Of a stretch of DNA of 64,000 nucleotides, positions 24,845 to 37,290 are shown in pieces. Source of the DNA: Parietaria judaica (Eukaryota > Streptophyta > Magnoliopsida > Rosales > Urticaceae); NCBI GenBank assembly GCA_954871525.1, contig OX940864.1, forward strand, positions 12,208,001 through 12,272,000, read 5' to 3'. The notes under the pieces were generated by a model. It ran no database searches. It was given only the letters and a program-made list of their open reading frames with translations, and had not been told where the DNA came from. Both the position numbers and the translations under genes were made by a program. Numbering within the stretch: the stretch's first letter is position 1; each line of letters starts with the position of its first letter.

Positions 24845-27000
24845 TGTAACGACCCGACTTTTTCGAGCCGTCACTTTTACTAACATCTTTTATCTTTCCT
24901 AAGTTAGTCTCTTTTTTTTTTTAAATGTTAGGAGTACAAAGAAACATTTCCCGGGAATTCCCTTTTTTAAACTAAAATATTTGAATCTTTGAACTCATCA
25001 ACTCCTAACACAAGTCATAAAACAAACTTGAATCATCAATAGAAAACCTCAGGACATACAAAAAAACACCTAGTCTTGTCCTTTTTATTATTACGGAAAA
25101 ACAAACGTCTTTATTCAGTGGTGACCCATCTCCTACCCATCCTCGCACGCCTCCCACCGTCGCCGCCCAATCCACCATGAAGTCATATCATAGGTTTCTT
25201 ACCTACAGTACGAACGAAAACATTTTGCGTGAGCTAAAAGTTCAGCGAGATACAACTATTTTCTCACAAAAATAATAAAAGAAAACATACCATACAAATG
25301 TCCAATTATGCTTCATTTTAAATTTTAGGATCTTTTATTGATCTTGTCCTAGGTGATCACCATCTTGTGTGCGTACCAACTTGCGCGCGAGACTCAATAG
25401 ATCGACGGGGGTGCACATGTCCCGAAGCCTAAGGTCAATACATCTGGCGGTTCATGATACCGCATGATTAATCCCATCATCAATGACTCACTCATCTCGG
25501 GTTAGAAATCAACATAACATTTGCAGTTTAGCTAAATCGCAAGATAAATCCGTCCTAAATGACTCACTCATCTCAAGATAAATCAAAACTCTTAGAACCT
25601 CCTCCTGAGGTGTGGTACGACACCTTATTAATTCATATGTTTCTCGTGTTCTTATTATCATAAGCTTATGAACTGACAACATTCCGTATCTTATTCCTTT
25701 AGCTAAAGGAACACAACCACAACATCTCTCGACAATCATTCTCGATCGTCACATAATCACCATCAATCTTGCACATTCATCTATCATTAAATATTTACAA
25801 ATTATTGATGCTTCAATTATGAAACAAAACGATACGTACACATTCAATTCAATAATATTCTAGTAAGCATTTCAACAAACCACACATCAAACATGTCAAA
25901 CAATACTTTTATTTTCAAACTAATTCGTACTGCAGTAAGGTTGAACTCACTTAAAACGGTACGTTCGTCTTACTACTGACGAAGGCACCTCTACGAGCGA
26001 CGTTCCTAGATAATAGATACCCAACTATGAATTAGAACCTGGTCACTCATAAAAATCCTAAGACTTGGCTTTACGATTAAAACGAGATTTGTGCTTGTAT
26101 GTATAAAAAATGACTTTTTAGGTATTTTCTCGATATAATAAAATCGGTAAAGAGTTGGAAAAAGCGTTCTTAACGAACTTCCATTGTTTTTAGAAAACGA
26201 AGAACTTTTGTGTTTTGGAAATTTTCAAATGAGAACTTTAACTATGAGATATATCGATTTTTCCGTTCGGCCAGATTCTTATAACTAGATTTCGGGCTAG
26301 ATCCCGAACGATTTTCAAATTTCTTAAAACACAAAACATTATAGAAATTAGATTCTCTATAAAACCTATCTCTACATAAAATCTCTAATTCGGACTCTAT
26401 GAATTTTAAAAATAAAACGAAAATCTGATATGCAGAATTTTATTGTTTTTCCAGAAAATTTAAAAATTGAAAATACGATTTCGAGCGATTTAGAGCTCCA
26501 AAAATTCTGAAATTAAATATGGGACTTCTCTGAACCTAATAGGAGTTTTGGTTAAGTTTCAGCCAAAACCGCTGCGTGGTTTGGAAGATAAAAATTCGAC
26601 AAAATTCTACTACTTGGGATTACGAAAATAAAATTGGGTTTAATAAGATAAGCAAACTCATACCTTGATTATGGAATAAGAAGAAGAAATTTTATGGCTG
26701 ATGAGATTGAAGACTCAGTGAGTTTTTCACTCTATCATCTCTAGAGAATTTCTAGGTTTTGGAGAGAATGCGGCTACGGGAGACTTTGTGAAAAAAATGA
26801 AACTCTAAGTCTAATATAAAACCCTAAATTGTTATTAATTTTCGCAGCTCCCTTTTTCTTCCCAAAAAAATATTTTTCTAATAATGTACCAAATTTTTGA
26901 TATATTATTTGCTTTAAAAATCCTAAATTAAATAGAATAAAAATATAGAATAAAAACGTACGTATTCTATTTTCTATCTCTAGAAAAAGTGGGATCTCAC
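24845..27000. mobile_element. LTR-like insertion (2.16 kb) nested in the SINE
   Basis: The segment begins TGTAACGACCCG, a start common among plant LTRs, and ends GTGGGATCTCAC. It is flanked by GTTACC on both sides (24839-24844 and 27001-27006). The flanks outside are the two halves of one SINE, which supports a clean insertion. No gag or pol coding is seen; the only frame of note (minus, 25739-25509) has no recognised domain. It may be a long solo LTR or a non-autonomous element. The ends do not give a perfect TG..CA pair with a 5-bp duplication, so the exact boundary may be off by one or two bases. Confidence 0.6.
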
Positions 27001-27020
27001 GTTACCACTAGGCCAAGCAA
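27001..27020 (-). mobile_element. Head of the split SINE
   Basis: The complement reads GCTTGGCCTAGTGGTAAC, the tRNA-like A-box head that completes the SINE at 24613-24844. Confidence 0.6.
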
Positions 27021-27859
27021 GTTTGATTTATTTTCCTTCTTATCAGAGCATATAAATATGAAAAATGTGTTTTATTTTTTTCTTTATTTATTTTTGCATT
27101 TTCTTCATTGTTCTCTATGTAAATGCCTCTTCGGAAATCCATTGATATTTAGTATTGCCATATTGGTCAACATATTTTTCTTATAGGGAGAATACATATA
27201 TATATATATATATATGCTTCCTTATCTACAAAATATCTTATTTATGTTCTACGTTGTATTCCATCTGCTTGATTAATTTATAGAAATAGTATAGTGTTAT
27301 TGAGATGTAAATAACTCTTTCTTGAGTTGAAAGGTCATTTAATTGCAAAAAAAAAAAAAAAATATGCTTACAAGATCACTAGATTAATAATGAATTGCCA
27401 CCTAAGCTAATTATCCATATAATGATTGCAAGTTTGTTGCCCGTGGCAGCCACGGAAAGGGAGGTTCTTAGACAACATGGTCGGCATATAGTTTTTTGGG
27501 GGCTATTTACGGCATAAGTATATATGTTTTACTAATTGCTGCATTGTCCTTGTGGTATTTTTTTGCTGAGAAAAATATACATATTATCATTCTGTGAAAA
27601 CAAAATTAGCCTCCAACAGTTAAACTTGGTATTTTTTTGCTGAGAAAAATATACATATTTTCTCGTGTCACGATATTGATATGTCAATAAAACATCAATA
27701 AGAACAGCTAAATCCAGTACATATAACATTAATAATACATATAAAAAAAAAAGGAGTAAATTAGATGAAACAAAATCTAGCTTTCAGAATCTCGACACGA
27801 CTAAAATTGTTCATGTTCTTCACCATTTTTGTCGTAGACAAGAACGAAGATTGAAACAC

Positions 27860-27910
<51 letters not shown>

Positions 27911-29340
27911 TATAAAATAATAAAAAACACCTTTTCTTTTTGTTTTTTCTTTCGACACACTCTAGCGACTCGTTGAGATCTTTGTTTCAATTTTTGAACA
28001 AGTATTTATTCGGCCTTTAATTTGCAGGCAATATTGGAACATTGGCCAGTTGTAAATATGGATATATAATTCGAAAAATAGGCAAAAGAGTTTAACAACA
28101 ATTATCCAACTTAATACTCGTTCTAAAAGAAATACAACGTAACTTCAAGACGATAAGGTATATATTTTAATATATATATAATTATATAGTATATTATATA
28201 TATAAATAGAGAGAGAGATAGAGTTAGACCATAAGAACTTGGACTTATTGTCTATGCATTGTGTCTTTGTTTTCTAGTATTATAAATGGAAATTTGGCAC
28301 ATGTACTTTCTTTTATATAAATAAATATATATATTTCGATGTATAAGTTGTACTTAACCGCAACAAATCATAATCAACCCCAAAAACGTAGTTCAATGTC
28401 TAATCAAGCATTTCATTGACTTCTATAGTTCCTCCAAAGGTCATGTTTAAACTTTAAACGAAAGGAAAAAAGAAAATGATCACTCTATTACGCATTTTGC
28501 TACTGTTAATATAGATGAAAATATTGATAGAATCTAAGGTTATAAATTTCAGAGACTATATTTCTAAAGTTACCTCTAAATTGAGGTTATAGTTTTTTTT
28601 TTGTTTAAGTTTTCATATAATTTAAAAGCGAAGAACTATTGTCATTCTAAAGTTACGTTAGACACATTACTCTCGCACGTATTAAGTTGGGTCATAACTA
28701 AATCTTTATAGTATAATTATATATATGTATAATAATATAGTAATTAGTTATTGATTAAAGATTTTAATACAATTGTTTGATACACAATACCAAATATGAA
28801 GGCAAAATTTAAGGAAAATACTATACACCGTTCCCGCCCTTTCCAAATTAGGAAAGACATGTGATGATTCTTTATGCAAAACAAGAGTCTGGTCTGATTA
28901 ATAATAAACACTCATGAAATGAAATAATATAAATATAAAATTAAATATTAGGGAATTAAAAAATAAAAATAAAAAAGATCATTTCCAAATTAGGAGTAGT
29001 TGCATTGCATCTTGGAAAGCGGCAACTAGACAGCTATACAAATATAATTTTTGATAATCAAAATGTTAATATGCAAGATAATCATTATTTAACACCAAAG
29101 GCGGTTTCTTGTTTTTGCTTCTTTAATTTATTGGTCTAAGATGATATTTTTTTTATTTAATCAAATGACCCTTAAACATTTGAAGAGACATTTTTGAGGG
29201 TCTATTTGAATAATATATTGCCTTTAGAGGGGAAACGTCTCTCCAAAATAAGAAGATAAGAAGATATTGTTGTGTCACACTTGCACCAAATTGACATTCA
29301 TAGAAGAATCCGAACCATGTGTTGTGTAATATTTGCTTTT
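27021..29340. other. Intergenic with microsatellites and a short direct repeat
   Basis: It contains (TA)n at about 27192-27213 and 27862-27903 and a 33-bp perfect direct repeat (27553-27585 and 27627-27659, offset 74 bp, starting TGGTATTTTTTTGCTGAG). No gene is supported. Confidence 0.5.
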
Positions 29341-29810
29341 TCTTCTTCATTTTTTACCTCCTCCTAAGGCGATCCAAACAGCTGGAATTTTCATTCTGTT
29401 GCTGCAAAATTCAGCCATGGCTTGCCCGGCCATGAAATGAAACTGTGTGGCCCCGACAGTTTTGAATGAAGGACGTGTGGGACATGTCCTGTGGATTTTT
29501 TGCCCACGGGAAAATTGCGTCTGGAATAGGCCCCGGTTGTAGTTGGATTCTAGGTGGCGAAAACCGCTCACTCTGATTAAAATGGTGTAGAAAAATATCA
29601 CGGGGTATAGTTTTTTTTAACAAGAGCAACATGTGCAAGGCGTATGCTTTGACTCGTTTAAAATGAGCGAGATTGCTTCTCTCAACCCGGACCACACGAA
29701 ATCTGGTAGGTGCGGCTCTTGGCCCAGGAATGGCCGCGACCAATTCAACACGGCTAGTGATAAGAATCAAAGAATTTGGAAGGCGTCTCACAATATGCAT
29801 TACATGTCAT
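29341..29810. other. GC-richer non-coding island, origin unknown
   Basis: Base composition is clearly more GC-rich than either flank. Minus-strand frames of 84 and 129 codons overlap here in different phases, but neither shows a recognisable domain, codon pattern or signal. A decayed transposon or gene fragment is possible; I cannot identify it. Confidence 0.3.
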
Positions 29811-30469
29811 GAAATAAAGAAGTTTATTAAGTGAGCAAGAAGTTTATGAGAAAACCGTGCTGATAATTGAATAAAAATTAAATTACTGATGTCCTTTTTG
29901 AAGTAATTTTTGTTTAATATCCATAGAGTTAAAGATAACTTACATAATTGTACTTAGAATCCCATAAACCACAAATCTAACTCTTAAGTGGTTTTTAGAG
30001 AGAAGTGCTTTCAACTGTAAGATTTTTAGAGCACTTAAATTTAAAACCAATACCGAGCTAGGATCGAGCCGTTTTAGAAAGACCTTTTATACGGCGCGGG
30101 GCTGCCTTTAATTTTGTTCCGGATTTCTTGTAGTGGAGTTGCAAACTATGCGATGAATTTCTCTTTTCAAAATGGTAATTTGCGTCTTTTAAGTGTTTTT
30201 TTTTTTTGTTATGAAGCGTATACATTATTTTAGCCATATACATTTCGTAGACACGCGTGTCAATCCCACATGGCAAGCCACACGTCAGGCTTTAACTACC
30301 AATTAGATACGAGTTAACGGTCCTGACAAAAAAATGATGGATTTAATAGTCGAGTCATGTTGGGGATTTTTACCCACAATTTTGAAGTTGGGTGCATGCC
30401 ATCCCCGCCGACCAAAGTTGAGGATTATTGTCACTATTAACCTCAAATTGACTGGCAGGCAGCAGATCT

Positions 30470-30990
30470 AGGCATCAAAACGACCAGTAGATACTAAACG
30501 ACAGAATTGATGTGAAGAGAACGACAAGAAACTATCAGACGACAAAACAATACCAACGACGAGTAGATCTAATAAGTGAATTAGACGACAACTTGCTGAA
30601 AATGAAAAGATTTGGACTACATAAATATGACAACCAAATAATAACCGACAACCAATCTGAAATCGACAAAGTCACATAACTTAAAACGATAACCAATAAT
30701 TAAAAAAAACACACACACACACAAATAGAAGTTAAATGTCACAAAATTCTCAAACGACAAACAATCTTTAAAATACTACAGAAATTCAAAGTCACAAAAT
30801 ATTCATACGACAGGCAATCAATAAACAGCAATATAAATAAAACGTCAAAAAATTATCAAACGACGACCATTCTGTAAACGACAGTGGTCAGGCTTAGACG
30901 TCACAACATTCTCAAATGACAACCAATATGTAAAAGTCACATTGAAACGACAGCTAATATTTTTTTTTTAAACGACACAAAATGATCAGA
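30470..30990 (+). repeat. Degenerate tandem repeat with ACGACA/GTCACA motifs
   Basis: Motifs of the form AAACGACA, ACCAATCTG and GTCACAAAATTCTCAAACGA recur about every 50-65 bp with heavy divergence. It is an old minisatellite-like array. No coding. Confidence 0.6.
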
Positions 30991-33209
30991 TCATACAATT
31001 TCCGGGTTTTAATCTCTACTGTCAAGTGCTCAAATACACTTCTACGAAGAAAAAAAAAAAAGCCGGAAATACAATTTTTATTTTTCGTTTCATATAATCT
31101 ATATCGTCGAATCAAACTAGCCGTTATTTTTTTTTAAATGTAGATATAAAAAAACCGATATCTTCCGATAGCGGTGGTCCTATTTATCGTTCGGGTGTGG
31201 TCCTAGTTCCGAGATCATGATATACAGGAATTCAGTACTTAAAGCTTGTTATGATTGAGTTGTTGTGGTACGAAATGAAAATGAAATAGTTGAAAGAAGA
31301 AATGGATGAAATCATGAAGATTGAGATCCAACTTTAAGCCATAAAGTAAAACCTAACACCTTTTTCACTGTCACATTCACATTTACACTTCACATACTTA
31401 TCTCTTGCTTCTATTCAAATCTCCATCAACTTACACTACTTCGAAAATTAAATTAAAATTGCTAGTGACGAGTCTAGAAGGTCGATACTAGTCATGTGAA
31501 CTCGGTATTTTTAAAATTGCGACTATTTGATTTCCGGTTCTTTCTTTATCGGAATTGGAATTTTGGATTCTAGCCTGCTAAGTAATAGTAAATAGTAATA
31601 CTGATTATCCATTATAAAAAAAATGAAAATATAAAAATAAATAAACAAACATAATTATAATTCAACTTTCCTTTTCAAAATATTTTCCGGAACCCGCTTT
31701 CTAAAAGACTTGTAAAAATATATTTAATATAAGTCAAATGGAAACTGAGTTCTGTTTTTTTATTTCGAAATACCAAAATCCGGTATCTAAACGACTAGCC
31801 AACGTATGTATACATAGTAATTTTTCAAAATAATATATAATAATAATATTTTTTCTTGTGCTCATGTAAGAACTTGGCATGTGCAAAGGAATGATCTTTC
31901 CATTTTTAGTACTTTGTTTGATGAGATCAAATGAAGAATGTGTAAATTAGCCTTAATTAATAAAGTAATAAACAGCTATAATTCACACACATGTATTCCA
32001 AAAACAATGTTCTAATTCATTGGATTTGACTTCTCTTCACCAAATCAAGGTAAGAATGAGATCATGCTTTGATGTCAAGTGCATGCTGTAACTGATCTTT
32101 ACTTTCTTGTCCTTCAAGAATCAAATTACTACATTATAGATTGGACCTTATTAGTTTGATGTCATTAATCTTTTTATTATTTAAAATGATATAAACATAG
32201 CTTTAAGGTACAATGATTGTCTCAAACCATTGTCAATTTGTCTTATACTTCTCTTGATATTTTTTTTTTTCAATTTAATAATAGGAACCGAACCGATGAT
32301 CAATTCAACGAGAGGTGAACTTTGCGGAATTTATCTTCTTATCCTTTATTCGTTTTAATCTTGATAAATTAGTAGCTGAATCTAATCTACTTTTTAAAAA
32401 TGAAAACATAAATTCTTTTTTGAAAACGTAAATGAACGCTACCTTATTGTCACGAACAATATATAACCAATAACCACGGTCTATAATTCGAGAGAAATAT
32501 TTTAATCAAGACCCTGCATATTAAGCTGCTGCTATTCAATTAAATGTTAAATTCAAAATTAGCCTTAATTATTTACCTAAGAACTTATATATACGTGTGT
32601 GTGTATATATATATATATATACACACACAAATTGGCCTTAACTGGACCACTACCATTGCTTACAAGTTTTACTAAACTGCTTTGTGGTCAGTGAGAAAAT
32701 CTTGGTGTAACTTTACAAAAAGAAATAATATAATTATAAATAGAAATAAATAGAAATAATAATAATAATAAAAATTAAAGATGATATAGTACAGCGTATT
32801 CTTCGGGTCCCCTTGATCTTTTGAACTTTTGGTGTGAAAATGCTTGGTGATATGTTTCTAGGTTTCCCTTGATGATATTCTTCTAATTTTTCTTTAAATA
32901 AATTAATATTATTTTAATGAAACTAATCAAATTCGAATCTACATTCAAGTAGTGTCGCGAATAAGGGTACCACAGTGTATTTGTATCTATTTTGAGGAAT
33001 CCGGCCGTGGTGGATCCAGGTTCTCGCGGTATGCATAAATGAAGGATTTTGAAAAATCCATAACCCGATTTCTCAAGATGTCATTTTGCTCTTTTTTTTA
33101 ATTCTTTTTCTTATTTATTTATTTATCTAACTTCATCTGATTAATGAAAAAAAATGAAATTCATTACAATTGGATGTGGGTAATTATGCATCAAAACATA
33201 TGGATGTGA
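30991..33209. other. Intergenic, AT-rich
   Basis: No gene is recognised. It includes a self-complementary (TG/TA/CA) tract at about 32593-32630 and simple (AAT)n near 32757-32772. Confidence 0.3.
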
Positions 33210-33214
33210 ATTCA

Positions 33215-33600
33215 TGTAACGTCTCGGTTCGTCCATCAAATGGACGACTGTCCCTATAAGTCAACACAAGTCCTTTCAGAGTGCTTTGTCTTCATCACTC
33301 GCATGCTCCTTGAAAAATATCTCAGGAAATCACCCATCTAGGGCTACTCTAGGCCAAACATGCTTAACGTTGAAGTTCTTATATGCTACCAGAATAAATA
33401 AATAAAAGGATGTATCTTGTTGATGATATATGTAGTATCAATCAATTCTCTTAAGCCTCTTTGACCATACAATCTCATACTTGTACAATCTCAAACAATC
33501 ATGCAGTCTCATACATGTACAGTCTTGGAAACGTCACATCAACAAATCTCATTGCCCAGGTGATGCGGGATTGCACAACTCACGCTTTTTTGCCCTCTCA
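33215..33600 (-). mobile_element. Cassandra-like solo LTR with a 5S-rRNA-derived segment
   Basis: A 386-bp unit flanked by the 5-bp direct repeat ATTCA (33210-33214 and 33601-33605), beginning TG and ending CA as LTRs do. On the minus strand about 33385-33309 resembles the 3' two-thirds of plant 5S rRNA: AAGAACTTCAACGTTAAGCA, then GATGGGTGAT, at the positions where 5S has AGAACTCCGCAGTTAAGCG and GATGGGTGACC. LTRs with 5S-like inserts define the Cassandra family of terminal-repeat retrotransposons in miniature. Only one LTR copy and no primer-binding site are seen, so it is a solo LTR left by recombination. The 5S-like part is too diverged to be a working rRNA gene. Confidence 0.78.
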
Positions 33601-33605
33601 ATTCA

Positions 33606-34175
33606 CGAGATTGATGAGTGATGACTGTCCCAATTTACATAGTTGTCTAATAAATTCAGGTGTAATTGCCTCCATTCCTCTACAAATTACATCGGGTTAC
33701 TTTCTTTAGAAGAATTTTCCAGACAAATTTGGATTGCCAATAATGTATGAAACCTCTTGATTGAATTCTATGTGACATTAACTATTTAATTTAGCCACTA
33801 ATTATTTAATTTTGAGTTTTGCTTTACACTTGGGTAGTGTTTGGAAGCGTTTTGTATTTTTATTTTGTGTTGTTATCCAAATAGACCCTTAGTTTCTAAT
33901 ATTGGCACAACAGAAAGTGATTGATGACTGAAAAATGTACATTTTACATGACATATGACATTGCTTTTGAAGATTCTTAGAAGCAGAATTTTCTTTTCTT
34001 TTTTTACCCTTTTCTTCTTTTGGTATTCCATGTTTTAATTCAAGAAGATTTTTTTTGTTTCACTGGAATTTGCTATAACAGAAAGTGACTATTCATATGA
34101 TAGTGAGAGGTAAGTAAGTACCTAGTCAAGACTCGAGCTTTGAAGAGATGAGATGTACACTGAAATCAGTGAGGA
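33606..34175. other. Intergenic
   Basis: A short inverted pair (GGGTAGTGTTTGG at about 33834 and CCAAATAGACCC at about 33880) may be the ends of a very small MITE. Otherwise nothing is supported. Confidence 0.3.
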
Positions 34176-34184
34176 TAAATTAAA

Positions 34185-34653
34185 GGGTTAATGACGGCAA
34201 AAATACTCAAAGTTTGGTCAAAGAACCTCTTGTGTACCCAAAGTTTAAAAGTGGTGGCAAAAGTATCCAAAGTCACATTTGGGGAGTTGACCACTCCATT
34301 CTCGTAACGCCGTTAACTTACCTGTTAATTCTGGCCACGTGGACAAATCTGTTTTGTTAAGTGTAATCATTAGGGGTTCAATTAGTTGTGTTAAATAGTA
34401 TTAATTAGGGGTTTAATTCTTTGTTTTGTCGTAAACGAGGCTGATGTGGGCTCGTTAACGTGGCAAAAATTATTATGTCAGCAACCCACGTTTGTCCACG
34501 TGGCCAGAGTTAACGGGTAAGTTAACGGCGTTACGAGAATGGAGTGGTCAACTCCCCAAATGCGACTTTGGGTATTTTTACCACCACTTTTAAACTTTAG
34601 GTACATGAGGGGTTCTTTGACTAAACTTTGAGTATTTTTGCCGTCATTAACCC
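34185..34653. mobile_element. MULE-type MITE, family G, copy 1
   Basis: The inverted repeats are about 165 bp long, begin GGGTTAATGACGGC on both ends, and continue through GAGTTGACCACTCCATTCTC and CGTAACGCCGTTAACTTACC. The perfect 9-bp target duplication TAAATTAAA lies at 34176-34184 and 34654-34662. Each arm carries a CCACGTGG motif. Non-coding, 469 bp. A second copy is at 51339-51806. Confidence 0.92.
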
Positions 34654-34889
34654 TAAATTAAATTATATATATTCATGAAAAATGAAATCAATTGGAAAGT
34701 TGTAATGCTAATTTACATGATACTTTCTTGACAGTGACAATTGATGCCCAAGGAATATATTAAAGGAAGTATACTATTGTTGATGATGTATTCAAATCTT
34801 CCAAACATGGTTTTTAAATATTTTTTTTGTGTCTTTTTTGTACAGGCTAAAGCTGGGTTTCTTTGATTATTTTTGGTATTTGTTGGAAG

Positions 34890-35245
34890 TAATGACTCCT
34901 TAATTTTGCATCTTATTGACACCTGAATTTTATACTTCAAAATGACCGAAAACGTTTTAACTTATATGCAACACGTGACTTGTTTGAAGGTATCTTCATC
35001 AATTTTATTGTTATTATTTAGATAATGTGAAACTTTTATTTCACTAGTTCTTGAATTATTGTACGGAATAATCGCTTCACTATAATCTATGATTTAGTAT
35101 GTTGCTCTTGTCCGTTAACTAATTCACGAAAATGCATTTAAATAAGTAATGTGTTATATAGGAGCTCATACTTTCATCAAATATTAAAGTTTAAGGGGAA
35201 AACTGTACAAACATACAAAAATTCAAGGGCATCACTGTTATTTAT
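34890..35245 (+). repeat. Dispersed repeat family, copy 2
   Basis: The core is GCAACACGTGACTTGTTTGA followed by GGTATCTTCATCAATTTTAT. The tail AAGGGGAAAACTGTACAAAC, then TTCAAGGGCATCACTGTT, matches the tail of the copy in the EMSY-LIKE intron. Confidence 0.6.
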
Positions 35246-36983
35246 TTTATTTTATTTTATTTTTGCTTCTCATGTTATTACTAGCTACAGATATTGCCCT
35301 TTTGTACTTTATTTTGGTTCTGTAGATGTTTGTTTTGATTCTTCACTACACTTGCTAATGTCAGAAGGAACACATTACAATCTTCCTTTTTTCACTTCTC
35401 ATATTGATTGGCATGATTTGATTTGTGAAACATTCAGTAGTGGGAGAAGAATTGTATTCTTCTTTCATCAATAATGTCATGATTGTGATTATGCTTTTAT
35501 AGATTTATAAAAGCTATAATGAGGCAAAAGCACTCAAATTAAAATCAAATGCATCCAATTTAGTTCAATTTCTTTGAAAATGTTAATAGATAAAGAGATC
35601 TAAATAATAAAACCACTAACAGCAAAAATTAGACGGTCTATCGTCTTTTTTTTTTTATATATACAAAAAACTGATGGGATTACTGTTTATTTTATTCAGT
35701 ATAAAAAAAAATGGATAACCGTTAGCTCATTTAATAACGACTTGAATATTTTTACCTCAATTATTCCAATATCAAATGATAGTTATAGATAATATCAATA
35801 AAATTACAAAAGTAGGAAATTTGTGTGCGGTAGGGTCACTTGATGCAATCTCTAATAAACCAAAACAATATGCTCATAATCAAATAATTTGTTGTTTTGA
35901 GTATATAACAATTAAAATGTGTATTAACATGAGTGAGATTCTGATAAGTTTTTTTTTTTATTATTATTATTTGACATGATTAATAAAACAAATATAGAGA
36001 ATTATGCATTACTCATCAGACAATTTATACAGAATTATATTTTTTCAGAAGACAATATGAAGAAGAATGATTAGTATAACTTGCCCTCAACTTTATTTAT
36101 TTGTTGTATTCTGCCCATTTAACTATATTTGTTGCAATATCCCCTTGAATTTTAAATTCACTGCAAAACCATCTTTGTTTACTGTACAATTAAAAAAAAT
36201 TACTACTAACATGACATTTTTAAAGGCATAAATATATCATTCATTCTCACTCTATGTTGATAATATACTAATGATATATAATTTTAGAGGCAAAATACGA
36301 CAAAATAAAATTGAGTGATTCTTCTTTTCCAGTATTCCAATAATAATAGTGACAACAAATAAAAGATTTCGCAAAACTTTTTCCAATATGTCACGTATGT
36401 GCAAGTGATATCAAGCTTGATGATTTAATCAATGATTTTTTTAATTGATTTTAACAAGCATGGATAGCTTTGCCAGCTATATATCTATATATAATAAAAT
36501 CAATAAAGATAAGATTATATAATATAGTAAATAGCTGAAAGTAAGTAAATTTTTTCCAAAAGTGCTATTTTGATGGAAACATTTTGGAAGTTCTGCACAA
36601 ACCTTTTTACCTACTAATTAATTAATTATTTTAAAATACTGTTAGGATAAACTAATTGAACTCAATTAAACAAAATTGACCAACAAATTTAAGCCAGCAT
36701 ACAAATTCAGCTCTTACAAGGAACTTCATAAGAAGAACAAGAAACAAAAAAAAAAAAATCAAACTTAGAAAGTCATGAGAATCTATTTAATTAAGAGGGT
36801 GGAGTGTATATAAGTCACTACTTATCCAAAACAAAACAAAACAAAAATATCATAATACATCAAGTAATTTCCGAGTGATATTCATCAAACCTAAACTAAT
36901 CCCCATATTCCGGTTGAGCTAAAGTCAATGTGTTTTAGATTAATGTATTTTGAGAGTAGCACAATCTCTTGGAAAGTTAAGGT

Positions 36984-37014
<31 letters not shown>

Positions 37015-37099
37015 GTAATTGGCATCCTTGAAACTTTGCATGTTAGCATCGATGCCCTTAAGCTTTACTTTTTCGGAGAAAAGCTTTGAATATTAGCGA

Positions 37100-37290
37100 A
37101 AACTAGCGCATTGCCCCCAGTTAAGGATTTTAAAATGATGAAAAAAAATTAATTTGTGCGCAACGTATGACTTGTTCAAGTGTATTTTCATTAATTTTAC
37201 TATTTTTCTTTAATTTTATGGGAATTTCAGCTTAATAGTTATTGAATAACTTAACCTATTGATTGTTTTATCATAACCTCAAATGTAATA
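37100..37290 (+). repeat. Dispersed repeat family, copy 3 (partial)
   Basis: The core is GCAACGTATGACTTGTTCAA followed by GTGTATTTTCATTAATTTTA. It starts with GCATTGCCCCCAG, similar to GTAATGCCCCCCAG in the copy at 58040. The 3' limit is unclear. Confidence 0.5.

Noticed and set aside
29347..29800. Overlapping minus-strand frames of 84 and 129 codons
   Set aside because: No domain, no agreement of frame, no splice-compatible extension; kept only as an unexplained GC-richer island.
33309..33385. A 5S rRNA gene
   Set aside because: Only part of the molecule is present, with many changes, inside an LTR framed by a 5-bp duplication.
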